Shown piece by piece: positions 28,849-38,777 of a stretch of DNA of 64,000 nt. The notes beneath the pieces were generated by a model. It was not told the origin of the DNA, did no database searches, and worked only from the letters and a program-made list of their open reading frames with translations. The translations under genes and the position numbers were made by a program. The stretch is from assembly GCF_000374485.1 (NCBI RefSeq), contig NZ_KB894494.1:62001-126000 (forward strand), written 5' to 3'. The DNA is from Algicola sagamiensis DSM 14643 (GTDB lineage Bacteria; Pseudomonadota; Gammaproteobacteria; Enterobacterales; Alteromonadaceae). The first letter of the stretch is position 1. Each line of letters starts with the position of its first letter.

Positions 28849-30051
28849 ATGTTATTTCAAAAAACGCGCGTAATGTTCACTACTTTTTTCCTCTCTCTGT
28901 TTTTCTTATTTGGTTGTAATGGAGATGGAAATTCTTCGAGTGAAAAATCAACAGCCACTGGGCAACACGGACAGCTGGTTGTTCAAATCAAGAGTGATAA
29001 AGTCCAACCTGCACCATCCGCTGAGGCACTTGTAACCACAGTTGCGGGTGACGAAAAGCCAAAGACGCTTTTGAGCCGTACTGTCGAGCCTGATTTCGAT
29101 ATGAATATTCATTACTTCCGACTGATTGGCAGCGGGCCGGGAGATGCCAATTTTAGCCTTGATACATTGGATAATACGCATGAAGTTAAAGTGAACAATG
29201 TGATTATTGGTGATTGGCGCATTGAGGTTGAAGCGTATAATGCGGCAGGTGACTTATTAGCAAATGGCGTTACGTCGACCACAGTTGAGCTAGCGGGCAA
29301 TGTCAATTCAGAAGTGACTTTGAATTTACTCTCTGGTGATGGGATGTTCAACTTAGCCTTCGACTTAGAAAAAAAGCTCGTCTCTAACCCAGCCTACAAA
29401 GCACATTTAACTGACGAAAAAAATAACCTTATCCCATTAGAACTTGTCGATGAAAGCAACGATGATGACACGCATATCAAAATGCGCCTCATCGCCCATC
29501 ATGCATTAAAAACGGGTTACTATAAACTCATTATCGAGGTCCGTGACAAAGGGAAGAATGGTGATAAAAATCACTTGGTCGCCGGCCGAGCAGATACGGT
29601 TCGTATCATCAAAGATCAGCTGACCGATGCAACATATGACTTAAAAGGCGTACCAGGAATTGGCAATTTCAATTTTGAGACAAAAGTGAATTGGAATGCA
29701 CCGATTGATGTTCAATTTGTAGAAACAGATAAGTATCATGATTCTTTTCACTTTTTAAGTGAAACACCGTTTACAATGTCAGTGGAGATACCAAGCAACG
29801 ATCTAGATGCAGGTAATATCACCTACATTTGGTATTTATTAGGGCAACCTGTCGAAGTGGGTAAGTCAGAAATGATGATTGATCCCCTTGATTATCCCCT
29901 TCCCTCCGATGGAAGTAACTCGATTGGAAACCGCTTTCTACCTGGGCATTATGATGTGGACGTTTACGCCCTCAATGTCGATGGGACTCGGCTAGGCTCC
30001 ACACGATATACATTTGTCGTCACAGGCGATCCAACGGTGATTGGACACTAA
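28849..30051 (+). CDS. Predicted lipoprotein of unknown function
   Basis: A 400-residue exported lipoprotein. The signal peptide ends FFLFGC with the lipidated cysteine at residue 23 and asparagine next, so outer-membrane sorting is likely. A Ser/Thr-rich linker (about 24-45) is followed by beta-rich sequence that looks like two or three Ig-like or fibronectin-like modules: WRIEVEAYNAAGDLLANGVT, TGYYKLIIEVRDKGK and GHYDVDVYALNVDGTRLGST. No catalytic motif is apparent; a surface or periplasmic binding role is possible. AAGGAAC precedes the ATG. It stands alone and converges with lysS. Confidence 0.72.
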   Translation: MLFQKTRVMFTTFFLSLFFLFGCNGDGNSSSEKSTATGQHGQLVVQIKSDKVQPAPSAEALVTTVAGDEKPKTLLSRTVEPDFDMNIHYFRLIGSGPGDANFSLDTLDNTHEVKVNNVIIGDWRIEVEAYNAAGDLLANGVTSTTVELAGNVNSEVTLNLLSGDGMFNLAFDLEKKLVSNPAYKAHLTDEKNNLIPLELVDESNDDDTHIKMRLIAHHALKTGYYKLIIEVRDKGKNGDKNHLVAGRADTVRIIKDQLTDATYDLKGVPGIGNFNFETKVNWNAPIDVQFVETDKYHDSFHFLSETPFTMSVEIPSNDLDAGNITYIWYLLGQPVEVGKSEMMIDPLDYPLPSDGSNSIGNRFLPGHYDVDVYALNVDGTRLGSTRYTFVVTGDPTVIGH

Positions 30052-30057
30052 TGCGAA

Positions 30058-30092
30058 AACGTTCACCACCTTCAACGGAGGTAGTGAACGTT
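30058..30092 (+). terminator. Hairpin after the lipoprotein gene
   Basis: A 14-bp inverted repeat with one mismatch, AACGTTCACCACCT / AGGTAGTGAACGTT, begins 6 bp after the stop codon. No proper T run follows, so termination may be incomplete. Confidence 0.55.
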
Positions 30093-30199
30093 CCCTGAAT
30101 AATCTTTACACGAATCATTTGAACCACACCTTCTTCATTCCCCCCAGCCCTTGCACATTTTCTAACAAGATTTGAGCCCGTCTGGAATTTGCCATTTTG

Positions 30200-30249
30200 T
30201 CGCTTTACAGCCAGATAAAGCGAGCATGGCTGCTCAGATAACGATTTTT
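30200..30249 (+). terminator. Possible second terminator in the lipoprotein-lysS gap
   Basis: TCGCTTTA / TAAAGCGA (perfect 8 bp) is followed by GAGCA / TGCTC and then, after 8 bases, six T. It could back up the weak hairpin at 30058. No coding potential is visible in the gap. Confidence 0.4.
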
Positions 30250-30322
30250 TCATGAATGATTACCACTGAGAGGGGCGCACAAAAAATACAGAATGCACCT
30301 ATAGAGTTTGAATGAGCACTGG

Positions 30323-30360
30323 AAAATCCCCGCTATTTCGTTAGATCTCGATAGCGGGGA
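30323..30360 (-). terminator. Intrinsic terminator of lysS
   Basis: TCCCCGCTAT / ATAGCGGGGA stem with a 14-base loop followed by TTTTCC on the minus strand, just after the lysS stop codon. Confidence 0.85.
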
Positions 30361-30368
30361 GAATTAGG

Positions 30369-31886
30369 TTAATCTTTTTGAGGACGCATATGTGGGAACA
30401 ATAATACATCACGAATTGACGGTGCATTCGTAAACAACATCACCAAACGATCGATACCAATCCCTTGTCCAGCTGTTGGTGGCATACCATGCTCCAATGC
30501 GGTGACGTAATCTTCGTCATAGAACATCGCTTCATCGTCGCCAGCTTCTTTTTGATTCACCTGATCACGGAAGCGCTCTGCCTGATCTTCAGCATCATTC
30601 AACTCAGAGAAGCCGTTTGCGATTTCACGACCACCAACGAACATTTCGAAACGATCGGTAATGAACGGGTTGTCGTCGTTACGACGTGCCAATGGAGAAA
30701 CTTCAGCCGGATATTCTGTGATGAACGTCGGGTTCATCAAACGGTGTTCTGCCACTTTTTCAAAGATTTCGATCTGAACTTTACCCAAACCGTAGCTGCT
30801 CTTGATTTCAAGACCTAAGTCTTTCGCAACTGCTGTTGCAGATTCAAGCTCATCCAACTGTGCTTCTGTCACGTCTGGCATGTATTTTAGAATCGCTTCT
30901 TTCACTGTTAAACGATCAAACTTCTTGCCAAAATCATACACTTCGCCTTGGTATTCTATCTGAGTTTTACCGACAATCTCAGTTGCGATCCCTTGAAGCA
31001 TTGCTTCTGTCAGGTCCATCAAATCATTGTAATCCGCATACGCCATATAGAACTCAAGCATGGTGAATTCTGGGTTATGACGTGTAGAAAGTCCCTCATT
31101 ACGGAAGTTTCTGTTGATTTCGAAGACGCGATCAAATCCGCCGACAACAAGACGCTTCAAGTAAAGCTCTGGTGCAATACGTAAATAAAGCTGCATATCA
31201 AGAGCGTTATGATGCGTAATGAATGGACGTGCAGAAGCACCACCAGGGATTGTTTGCATCATCGGCGTCTCAACTTCCAGGAAGTCTTTTTCGATGAGGA
31301 AGCTACGGATGTACTGAACAATCTTCGTCCTCAGTACAAATGTATTGCGGCTTTCTTCGTTTGCAATCAGGTCTAGATAACGCTGGCGATAGCGCTGCTC
31401 TTGGTCTGTTAATCCGTGGAACTTGTCTGGCAATGGACGAAGTGACTTTGTGAGAAGACGAATATCATCCACCCAAACGGTTAATTCACCTGTTTTGGTT
31501 TTGAACAGCTTTCCTTCTGCACCAATGATGTCACCCAAATCCCATTTTTTGAATTCTTCGTTGTAGAAGCCCTCCGGTAGGCTGTCACGTGCAACATAAA
31601 CCTGAATTTTGCCGCTGACATCCTGAAGGGTTGCGAAACTTGCTTTACCCATGATCCGGCGCGTCATCAGACGACCTGCTACTTTCACACGGATTTCTGT
31701 CTCTTCCAACGCTTCCTTGTCCATCGCATCGTATTGAGCAAGAATGTCTTTAGAAATATCTTCGCGACGAAAATCATTTGGGAACGCAACACCCTTCTCA
31801 CGCAGGGTTGCAAGTTTCGACTTACGCTCAGCAATCAGTTTATTGACGTCGGTTACTTCTGGCGTTGTATTTTGCTGGTCTGCCAT
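30369..31886 (-). CDS. lysS: Lysyl-tRNA synthetase (class II)
   Basis: Charges tRNA-Lys. At 505 residues it equals the usual length. The N-terminal OB-fold anticodon domain holds [20 protein letters not shown]. The class II motifs are [10 protein letters not shown] (motif 1), [20 protein letters not shown] (motif 2) and [13 protein letters not shown] (motif 3). It is the last gene of the group dsbC-recJ-prfB-lysS, as in E. coli. Confidence 0.98.
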   Translation of the reverse strand: MADQQNTTPEVTDVNKLIAERKSKLATLREKGVAFPNDFRREDISKDILAQYDAMDKEALEETEIRVKVAGRLMTRRIMGKASFATLQDVSGKIQVYVARDSLPEGFYNEEFKKWDLGDIIGAEGKLFKTKTGELTVWVDDIRLLTKSLRPLPDKFHGLTDQEQRYRQRYLDLIANEESRNTFVLRTKIVQYIRSFLIEKDFLEVETPMMQTIPGGASARPFITHHNALDMQLYLRIAPELYLKRLVVGGFDRVFEINRNFRNEGLSTRHNPEFTMLEFYMAYADYNDLMDLTEAMLQGIATEIVGKTQIEYQGEVYDFGKKFDRLTVKEAILKYMPDVTEAQLDELESATAVAKDLGLEIKSSYGLGKVQIEIFEKVAEHRLMNPTFITEYPAEVSPLARRNDDNPFITDRFEMFVGGREIANGFSELNDAEDQAERFRDQVNQKEAGDDEAMFYDEDYVTALEHGMPPTAGQGIGIDRLVMLFTNAPSIRDVLLFPHMRPQKD

Positions 31887-31997
31887 GAATATTTTCCTAT
31901 TTTCACTCTCTTACGTTATACGATGCATTGTTTGCATCTTTTCAAAATTAATTCTTTAAAATAAATGCGATCAGGCATACCGCCTAGTCTTGGCGCT

Positions 31998-33096
31998 TTA
32001 TAAACCTGACTTTAAGCTGGCCTCAATAAATCGGTCGAGATCTCCATCAAGTACAGCTTGGGTATTTCGATTTTCTACGCCTGTACGCAGATCTTTGATC
32101 CGCGAGTCATCAAGCACGTAGGAGCGGATTTGACTCCCCCATCCGATATCGGACTTGCTGTCTTCAAGCGATTGTTTTTCTTCATTTTGCTTTTGCAGCT
32201 CTAACTCATAGAGTTTTGCTTTAAGCTGCTTCATCGCTTGATCTTTGTTTTTATGCTGCGAACGGTCATTCTGACATTGCACAACAACACCCGTTGGTAA
32301 GTGGGTGATCCGGACTGCGGAATCAGTTCGGTTGACATGCTGACCACCAGCACCTGATGCGCGGTAAGTATCAATACGTAAATCTGCCGGATTGATATCA
32401 ATTTCAATTGAATCGTCAATTTCCGGATAGACAAATACAGACGCAAATGATGTATGACGACGGTTACCAGAATCAAAAGGTGACTTACGCACTAATCGGT
32501 GAACACCCGTTTCTGTTCTTAACCAGCCAAAGGCAAAGTCGCCCTTAAAACGAATTGTGGCACTTTTGATGCCTGCAACATCACCATCAGAGACTTCGAT
32601 GAGCTCGGTTTTAAAGCCTTTCGCTTCGCCCCAGCGAAGATACATACGAAGGAGCATACTTGCCCAATCTTGTGCTTCTGTACCACCTGAGCCGGATTGC
32701 AAATCAATGTAGCAGTCCGAAGCATCATGCTTTCCAGAAAACATACGACGAAATTCAAGCACTTCGAGTTTGCCTTCAAGCTCTTGTAATTCTGATTCTG
32801 CTTCTGCAAAAGTATCTTCATCTTCTGCTTCAACCGCAAGCTCAAGTAAGCCTTCCACATCATCTAACCCCGTGTCCAAAGACTCGATGGTTTCAACAAC
32901 AGCTTCTAATTCAGATTTTTCTTTTCCAAGTGCCTGCGCCTTTTCTGGCTGATTCCAAACATTTGGGTCTTCTAATTCACGGGAAACTTCTTCTAAACGC
33001 TCTTTCTTAAAAGCGTAGTCAAAGGTACCCCCTCAGGAGTTCTGTGCGCTCGCCCAGCTCCTTAATTTTGTTCTGTACAGGATTTAACTCAAACAT
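31998..33096 (-). CDS. prfB: Peptide chain release factor 2 with programmed +1 frameshift
   Basis: RF2 releases chains at UGA and UAA. Frame 0 starts at 33096 and reads [20 protein letters not shown] and so on for 25 codons to an in-frame TGA at 33021-33019. A +1 shift there continues [16 protein letters not shown] in the long frame. The total of 1099 bases (366 codons plus one base) gives 365 residues, exactly the length of E. coli RF2. The stop-recognition motif region, the catalytic GGQ loop ([15 protein letters not shown]) and [16 protein letters not shown] are all present. Because RF2 reads its own UGA, the gene is autoregulated. Confidence 0.97.
33019..33033 (-). promoter_or_regulatory. 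prfB programmed frameshift site
   Basis: The minus strand reads AGGGGGTACCTTTGAC: a Shine-Dalgarno-like AGGGGG three bases before CTT, followed by TGA and C. This matches the E. coli site except TAC for TAT before CTT. Confidence 0.95.
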
Positions 33097-33262
33097 ACTC
33101 TACAAATGAATTCATATTGAGATTTAATAAACGGGCTATCTTAACGCAATTTTGCACATAAAACTGCCCTTCAAAGAGAAAAAACACGCAAAAAATTTCG
33201 TCTATCACAATTGCGCATCGATGGATGAAGCATTGCAAACAGGATCACTTCAATAGAAGGCG

Positions 33263-34978
33263 CTACTGTGGGTAGAGTGCGTGCACCATCAACTGCAATG
33301 ATTCCTTATCACGAAAGTAATTGATATCCAATTGATAAGCGGCATGCACCCATTGAACCGTTGCATCTGGCCAAATGGATAAATCTGCATTAAAGTGAAT
33401 CGCGTCAATCAATTTTCCAGTTTCATGTTCCAAAACAAGCTTCAGATGCTTTTGACCAACCAAACGTTGTTGCACAATCCGGAAATACCCATCAAAAACT
33501 GGTTCTGGAAAATGTTGTCCCCATGGACCAGCATAGCGCAACACCTGAGCAAAATCCTTGGACATATCCTCTGGTGCAAGCTCCCCATCAGACAATAGAA
33601 TGCTCTTTTTATGCTCATCTGAAAGGGCCTCACTGACCTCTTGTTCAAAACAAGATTGAAATTCAGTAAAACGATCGGGTTGTATAGACAACCCAGCAGC
33701 CATCGCATGGCCACCAAACTTCTGAATGACGCCAGGGTGACGGCTGTCAATACGCTCTAAAAGATCACGAATATGCACTCCTTCAACCGAGCGTGCCGAT
33801 CCCTTAATTTCTGAGTCTGATACTTTCGCGAATGCGATCGTCGGGCGGTGGTATTGCTCTTTTAATCGTCCAGCCAAGATCCCTATAATTCCCTGATGCC
33901 AGCTTGGATCATATAAACAAATACCATTGGACGCTTCGTGATTAAAATTCAGTTGTTTCAGTGTACTGAGTGCTTCTTGTTGCATGGACTGTTCTATTTC
34001 GCGGCGTTCTTTATTGAAGCTATCTAACAAACCCGCTGCATCACGAGCATCATGGATGTTATCCGCGAGAAGACAACGGATGCCAATGGACATATCATCC
34101 AAACGTCCGGCGGCATTCAATCGTGGCCCTAATGCAAAACCAAAATCACTGGCAACCAATCGAGATTGAGAACGTCCTGATACTTCGATGAGCGCTTGAA
34201 TCCCTGGGCGACAGCGTCCTTTACGGATCCGGTTTAAGCCTTGTTGGACCAAAATACGATTATTCGCATCCAGTGGCACAACATCTGCGACAGTTCCCAA
34301 GGCAACTAAATCCAGAAGATCAGCTAAGTTTGGTTCTGAACGCTGAGAAAAATATTGTGAATGACGTAATTTAGCTCTTAATGCCACCAATACATAAAAT
34401 GCCACACCAACACCCGCCAGGTGTTTACTGGGGAATCCACACTGTTCGAGATTCGGGTTTACAATGGCATCCGCATTCGGCAATCGGTCTGTCGGCAAGT
34501 GATGATCGGTAATGATCACTTCGATCCCTGCATTTTTCACAATATCAACACCATCGAAGCAAGCAATGCCATTATCTACCGTGATCAAGACATCGGTTCC
34601 TTCCTGGATCACCAATCTTGCCATATCTGGGCTCAATCCATAGCCAAAATCAAACCGATTTGGCACCAGATAATCAACGTGATTGAACCCAAATTGTTCT
34701 AGGCCAATCTTCAAGACTGCTGTACTTGTTGCACCATCACAGTCAAAATCGCCAACAATCGTCACGCGAAGATTTTGTTCAAGCGCTCGCACCAAGATTT
34801 CGACAGCTTTGGGCATCCCATGAAACTGTTGAAAATCAGCAAGTCCCGCAGCTGATAATGCCAGTTCATCACTCGAACTCACACCTCTTGCGGCATAGAT
34901 TTGTCTTAAAACTGGGTGAATGGACAAAGATAAGTGCGAGTCGTCAACGTGATGACGTCTTTTTATTTCTTTTTGCAT
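33263..34978 (-). CDS. recJ: Single-stranded-DNA-specific exonuclease RecJ
   Basis: A 5'-3' ssDNA exonuclease of the DHH family used in recombination and mismatch repair, 571 residues. Metal motifs are visible: TIVGDFDCDGATST, ITVDNGIA, EVIITDHHLP, and the DHHA1 motif HQGIIGILAGRLKE with FGGHAMAAGLSI. It lies between prfB and dsbC, all on the same strand, as in E. coli. Confidence 0.97.
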   Translation of the reverse strand: MQKEIKRRHHVDDSHLSLSIHPVLRQIYAARGVSSSDELALSAAGLADFQQFHGMPKAVEILVRALEQNLRVTIVGDFDCDGATSTAVLKIGLEQFGFNHVDYLVPNRFDFGYGLSPDMARLVIQEGTDVLITVDNGIACFDGVDIVKNAGIEVIITDHHLPTDRLPNADAIVNPNLEQCGFPSKHLAGVGVAFYVLVALRAKLRHSQYFSQRSEPNLADLLDLVALGTVADVVPLDANNRILVQQGLNRIRKGRCRPGIQALIEVSGRSQSRLVASDFGFALGPRLNAAGRLDDMSIGIRCLLADNIHDARDAAGLLDSFNKERREIEQSMQQEALSTLKQLNFNHEASNGICLYDPSWHQGIIGILAGRLKEQYHRPTIAFAKVSDSEIKGSARSVEGVHIRDLLERIDSRHPGVIQKFGGHAMAAGLSIQPDRFTEFQSCFEQEVSEALSDEHKKSILLSDGELAPEDMSKDFAQVLRYAGPWGQHFPEPVFDGYFRIVQQRLVGQKHLKLVLEHETGKLIDAIHFNADLSIWPDATVQWVHAAYQLDINYFRDKESLQLMVHALYPQ

Positions 34979-35046
34979 GGTGGGAATGGCTGGCTCTCAT
35001 CGGCTGCGAATACAGCCGATGAGTTTACGCAATTTTGAGATAAAAC

Positions 35047-35835
35047 TTAAAGCGTTTTTTGAATTTTCAGTGTTTGAAGTAAACGCTCTGGTGGCTGGTA
35101 ACCCGGCAGAAGTGAACCATCACCAAAAACAAGTGCTGGTGTCGCATTAACACCTAAACGCTGGCCTAGCTCAAAGTGCTCTGCAATCGGCGACTTACAA
35201 CTGGTATTTGCGACTTCTTTTCCGCCTTTTGCATGATCCATCGCAGCTTTTTGGTCTTTGGCACACCATACATTCTTAATCGCATTAAATGCACCGCCGC
35301 TTAAACCAGAACGTGGAAATGCCAGATAGCGCACTGTAATTCCTAGCTTATTATAATCGGCCATTTCTGAGTGAAGCTTACGACAATAACCACAAGAGAT
35401 ATCTGTGAACACCGTGACTTGGAATTTCTCATCCTTTGCTTTGTATACAATCATGCTGTCTTCATGATCTTTCATCGCCTTTGAGCGAACAGATTTCATC
35501 GCTTCTTCTGTTTCATCTACCGGTCTGCCCCCGGAAACATCCAAAATACGCCCTTGGATCAAATACTTTCCACTCTCAGAAAAGTAGAAAAGTCCTTTGT
35601 CGGTCATCACCTGATAGAGGTTACTCACTGGCGATTCACCAATGCTCGTCACGGTTAAGCCTAAATTCTTTGCATGGGTTTTGATCGCATCATCCCTTGA
35701 TTTAAACTTTTGAGACTGAGTCTTGCCGTTTTGAGTTTTTGATTCATTATTCTCGGCTGCTACAGCAGTATTCATATTTATAGCCAAGGCCATTGACCCT
35801 GCTACCATCCATTGCATTAATCGATTCAATTTCAT
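35047..35835 (-). CDS. dsbC: Thiol:disulfide isomerase DsbC
   Basis: A periplasmic disulfide isomerase. The ATG at 35835 gives 262 residues and a signal peptide (MKLNRLMQWMVAGSMALAIN...AVAAE). An unusually polar stretch (NNESKTQNGKTQSQKFKSRD) precedes the dimerisation domain. The active site is FTDISCGYCRKLHSEM (CGYC), and the cis-proline is in ATPALVFGDG. Exported cysteine-rich proteins such as those of the 52.8-62.6 kb cluster would be natural clients, which is inference. Confidence 0.95.
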   Translation of the reverse strand: MKLNRLMQWMVAGSMALAINMNTAVAAENNESKTQNGKTQSQKFKSRDDAIKTHAKNLGLTVTSIGESPVSNLYQVMTDKGLFYFSESGKYLIQGRILDVSGGRPVDETEEAMKSVRSKAMKDHEDSMIVYKAKDEKFQVTVFTDISCGYCRKLHSEMADYNKLGITVRYLAFPRSGLSGGAFNAIKNVWCAKDQKAAMDHAKGGKEVANTSCKSPIAEHFELGQRLGVNATPALVFGDGSLLPGYQPPERLLQTLKIQKTL

Positions 35836-36165
35836 AGTCGGTACCAATTGTTTCTATCTCACGCTCAGATAGACCGTTACAATTCGAGTAAAGTTTCATC
35901 AGAGCTTTTACAAACGAAGGATCTCACTGGACCTTCTAGCGTAAATTGCTATTTTGGGCACTTTTGGAAGCCTTACTATATCAATCTACAGCCTGCTTCT
36001 GATGAAGTTTTCAAAATCATACTTCTCATTCCCTTTTGGAAACTTCATCAATGGACCCCGAATGTACTACAGATTGAGGCAACAATTAACTTTTAAATGC
36101 CGAATTTCATCATTTTCCTCAAAAAGTGATACACTCGCGCAAAATCATTTGTGGTTGATGTGAAT
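35836..36165. other. 330-bp gap between divergent dsbC and fldB
   Basis: In E. coli xerD lies between dsbC and fldB; here no xerD is present. The only open frame of note (plus strand, 35848-36096, about 82 codons) would have to start at a TTG without a ribosome binding site and has no family I recognise, so it is not called as a gene. The gap presumably carries the two divergent promoters. Confidence 0.5.
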
Positions 36166-36690
36166 ATGAAAATCGGTCTGTTTTACGGCTCCTCAACCTG
36201 CTACACAGAAATGGCGGCAGAAAAAATACAGAATATTCTTGGAAAAGATCTCCTCGATATCCATAACATTAAAGATGTTTCTCTCTCTCGAAGCGCTGAA
36301 TACGATATTCTTATTTATGGAATTTCCACCTGGGATTTTGGTGAACTCCAAGAAGATTGGGAGTCGCACTGGGATGATGTTCATGGCCTCGATCTCAGTG
36401 GGAAAATCGTTGCACTTTATGGTCTAGGCGATCAACAAGGGTATGGTGAATGGTTTCAAGATGCGCTGGGTATGCTGCATGATGCAATCTCCCCACAACC
36501 CTGCGCCCGAGTCGGATTTTGGCCAAATCAAGGTTATGAGTTCATTGCATCCAAAGCACTCACTGACGAACAATCACAATTTGTGGGCCTTTCACTCGAT
36601 GAAGAAAGCCAATACGATCAAACTGATGAACGGATCGCCACTTGGATTGAACAGATCCTCGGAGAAATCGAAACCATTTACGCCGATTAA
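36166..36690 (+). CDS. fldB: Flavodoxin FldB
   Basis: An FMN-binding electron carrier of 174 residues. It begins [20 protein letters not shown], the FMN phosphate loop typical of FldB, with [15 protein letters not shown] and [21 protein letters not shown] around the isoalloxazine. An upstream in-frame start at 36151 would add MVDVN and is less like the family. Its stop codon overlaps the trmN6 stop by three or four bases on the other strand. Confidence 0.95.
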   Translation: MKIGLFYGSSTCYTEMAAEKIQNILGKDLLDIHNIKDVSLSRSAEYDILIYGISTWDFGELQEDWESHWDDVHGLDLSGKIVALYGLGDQQGYGEWFQDALGMLHDAISPQPCARVGFWPNQGYEFIASKALTDEQSQFVGLSLDEESQYDQTDERIATWIEQILGEIETIYAD

Positions 36691-37418
36691 AATTTTAAGT
36701 AGAAATCCTTGGCCAACGCGCGAAACTCACTTGTATAGGCATTTTCTGCATCACGAATGGTCAGCGCTTCTTCGTTGATAACAATGTCTGAGGGCGTTTT
36801 TCGAGAAATCACTTTTTGAAATGCCAGCAGCACACGCTTTGGCTGTTGGCCTGCTCGTGTAAAGACGATACAACGGCTGTGTAATTGAAGATCATTCAAA
36901 CGTCCAACGTCTTTGAGCGTTTTTTCTGCCTCAATGGGAACAACCAGACACATCATTCCTTCGTCTTTCAACAATAGGGAAGACTGCTGCATTAGCGTGG
37001 AAAATGAGAGTTTTTCGGTATGACGTGCTTGTGTTCGTTTGGCACAAGGTGAATGAAGACTTCCTGTAAAATAAGGCGGATTAGACACAATCAACTCATA
37101 TTGATTTTGTCCATAAAAGTTTTGCAACGATGAATGATGAACTGCAATTCTGCCGCCCCAAGGACTTTCCTGTACGTTTCGTGTTGCTTCCTTGACTGCG
37201 TCGTCGTCAATATCAATCGCATCAATGTGAATGGCCTCGAAACGTTGCGCCATCATCAATGCAATCAAACCAGAACCCGTGCCAATATCCAGCACGTTTT
37301 GCAATGGGTTAAATTGAGGAGGTTTTACCCATGATCCGAGAAGAATACCGTCCGTATTAACCTTCATCGCACAATGCGCATGGGAGACATAAAACTGTTT
37401 AAATTGAAAACCAGACAA
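36687..37418 (-). CDS. trmN6: tRNA1(Val) (adenine(37)-N6)-methyltransferase TrmN6 (YfiC)
   Basis: A Rossmann-fold methyltransferase. Seen: [25 protein letters not shown] (split here by family convention: QFKQF..., then [14 protein letters not shown]), the SAM site [13 protein letters not shown] and the catalytic NPPYF. The start is taken as TTG at 37418 behind GAGGGTGAG, giving 243 residues in line with E. coli YfiC. Longer in-frame starts (37490, 37538) would run into the srmB gene and read a sequence with no family match. It is divergent from srmB, the same pairing as in E. coli. Confidence 0.88.
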   Translation of the reverse strand: MSGFQFKQFYVSHAHCAMKVNTDGILLGSWVKPPQFNPLQNVLDIGTGSGLIALMMAQRFEAIHIDAIDIDDDAVKEATRNVQESPWGGRIAVHHSSLQNFYGQNQYELIVSNPPYFTGSLHSPCAKRTQARHTEKLSFSTLMQQSSLLLKDEGMMCLVVPIEAEKTLKDVGRLNDLQLHSRCIVFTRAGQQPKRVLLAFQKVISRKTPSDIVINEEALTIRDAENAYTSEFRALAKDFYLKF

Positions 37419-37488
37419 ACAACACTCACCCTCTTGGACACAACAAGGTATAATAGCCGCTTTTATCAGTCGAATAAATCGTAAAACC

Positions 37489-38727
37489 ATGCACTTTGAA
37501 GATCTTGATTTAGATGCAGCCATCCTGGAAGGGATCAAGGCTCTAGGTTATCAAAAGCCGACAACGATTCAACAGCAAGCCATACCAGTCGCTTTGGATG
37601 GTAGAGACTTACTTGCTTCAGCGCCAACTGGCACAGGCAAAACCGCTGCGTATTTGCTTCCTGCATTACAGCATTTGATCGATTTTCCCCGCAAAAAACC
37701 TGGTTTTGCGAGAGTGTTGATCATGACGCCAACTCGCGAGTTGGCTTATCAAACCTATGAGCAGGCGAAAAGCTTGGCTCAATTCACTGAGTTATCTCTC
37801 GGTGTGATCACGGGCGGAATTAACTATGGTAGTCATCATGAAGTCTTGAACAAGAATAATGACCTGTTGATTGCAACACCAGGCCGATTGATGGAATATC
37901 TGGAAAACGAAACATTCAACCCGCTTGATGTTGAATTGCTGATTTTAGATGAAGCCGATCGCATGCTTGATATGGGCTTTCTGAAAGAAATGGATCGTAT
38001 CGCTGCCGAGACAAAGCGACGGAAGCACACTTGGTTGTATTCTGCGACCCTCGAAGGGGCTTCGTTGATTAAATTTGCCCGTCAGATCATGCCAGATCCG
38101 GCTGAAGTCTATGCTAGCCCTCCTCGTCGTGAAAAACAAAAAATCCAACAGTGGATCCACTTAGCTGATGATTATGATCATAAGTTCAAACTGTTGGTTC
38201 ATTGGCTCAAACAGGAAGAAACACAGAAGTCGATTGTGTTTGTGAAAACACGAGAACGCCTTCAAACCCTGATTGGTCAACTGCAAAGTGAAGGCCTCAA
38301 AACATGCTGGCTTCAAGGAGAAATGCCACAGCATAAACGAAATCAAGCGATTGATGCCTTTCATCAAAACAAAGTTTCTATCCTCGTCGCGACCGACGTT
38401 GCAGCGCGAGGAATCGACGTAGATGACGTCACCCACGTTATTAACTTCGACATGCCACGTAAAGCGGATGTTTATTTGCACCGCATTGGCAGAACTGGAC
38501 GCGCAGGGAAAAAGGGAAATGCACTTTCTCTCGTTGAAGCCCATGACATGGAGATCCTTTCAAAAGTTGAGCGCTACACCGATCAAAAGCTGGCAAGACG
38601 TGTCATTGAATCATTAAAGCCGAAGCACAAGGCGGCCAAGGTTCCGGTAAAGAAGAAAAAGAAAAAGGTAAATACGGCTACACCTGCGAAAAAGCCGAAA
38701 AAGCCGAAAAAGCCAAAGAAGAAGTAA
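37489..38727 (+). CDS. srmB: DEAD-box RNA helicase SrmB
   Basis: An ATP-dependent RNA helicase that helps assemble the large ribosomal subunit. At 412 residues it shows the Q motif KPTTIQQQAIPVAL, APTGTGKT (motif I), PTRELAYQ (Ia), DEAD (II, in LILDEADRMLDMG), SAT (III), and HRIGRTGR (VI). Its ALQHLIDFPRKK segment and pairing with trmN6 identify SrmB among DEAD proteins. The C-terminus is a lysine-rich tail with a KKP repeat, shorter than in E. coli. A TATAAT element at 37449-37454 lies before the ATG. Confidence 0.93.
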   Translation: MHFEDLDLDAAILEGIKALGYQKPTTIQQQAIPVALDGRDLLASAPTGTGKTAAYLLPALQHLIDFPRKKPGFARVLIMTPTRELAYQTYEQAKSLAQFTELSLGVITGGINYGSHHEVLNKNNDLLIATPGRLMEYLENETFNPLDVELLILDEADRMLDMGFLKEMDRIAAETKRRKHTWLYSATLEGASLIKFARQIMPDPAEVYASPPRREKQKIQQWIHLADDYDHKFKLLVHWLKQEETQKSIVFVKTRERLQTLIGQLQSEGLKTCWLQGEMPQHKRNQAIDAFHQNKVSILVATDVAARGIDVDDVTHVINFDMPRKADVYLHRIGRTGRAGKKGNALSLVEAHDMEILSKVERYTDQKLARRVIESLKPKHKAAKVPVKKKKKKVNTATPAKKPKKPKKPKKK

Positions 38728-38731
38728 ATGA

Positions 38732-38763
38732 TTGAGCGCCCTTTTTTTGAGGAGGGCGCTCAA
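38732..38763. terminator. Hairpin between convergent srmB and yaaA
   Basis: A perfect 11-bp stem, TTGAGCGCCCT / AGGGCGCTCAA, whose loop is T-rich. No T run follows on either side, so it is probably a bidirectional but imperfect terminator. Confidence 0.6.
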
Positions 38764-38777
38764 CATCACAATAAAAT

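Noticed and set aside
35848-36096. Possible 82-codon plus-strand gene between dsbC and fldB
   Set aside because: It would start at a TTG with no ribosome binding site, has no in-frame ATG, and reads no recognisable family; the region is more likely promoter DNA.
38640-38727. Short tandem repeat (AAGCCGAAA units) at the end of srmB
   Set aside because: It merely encodes the Lys-Lys-Pro tail of the helicase and keeps the frame; no separate function is needed.
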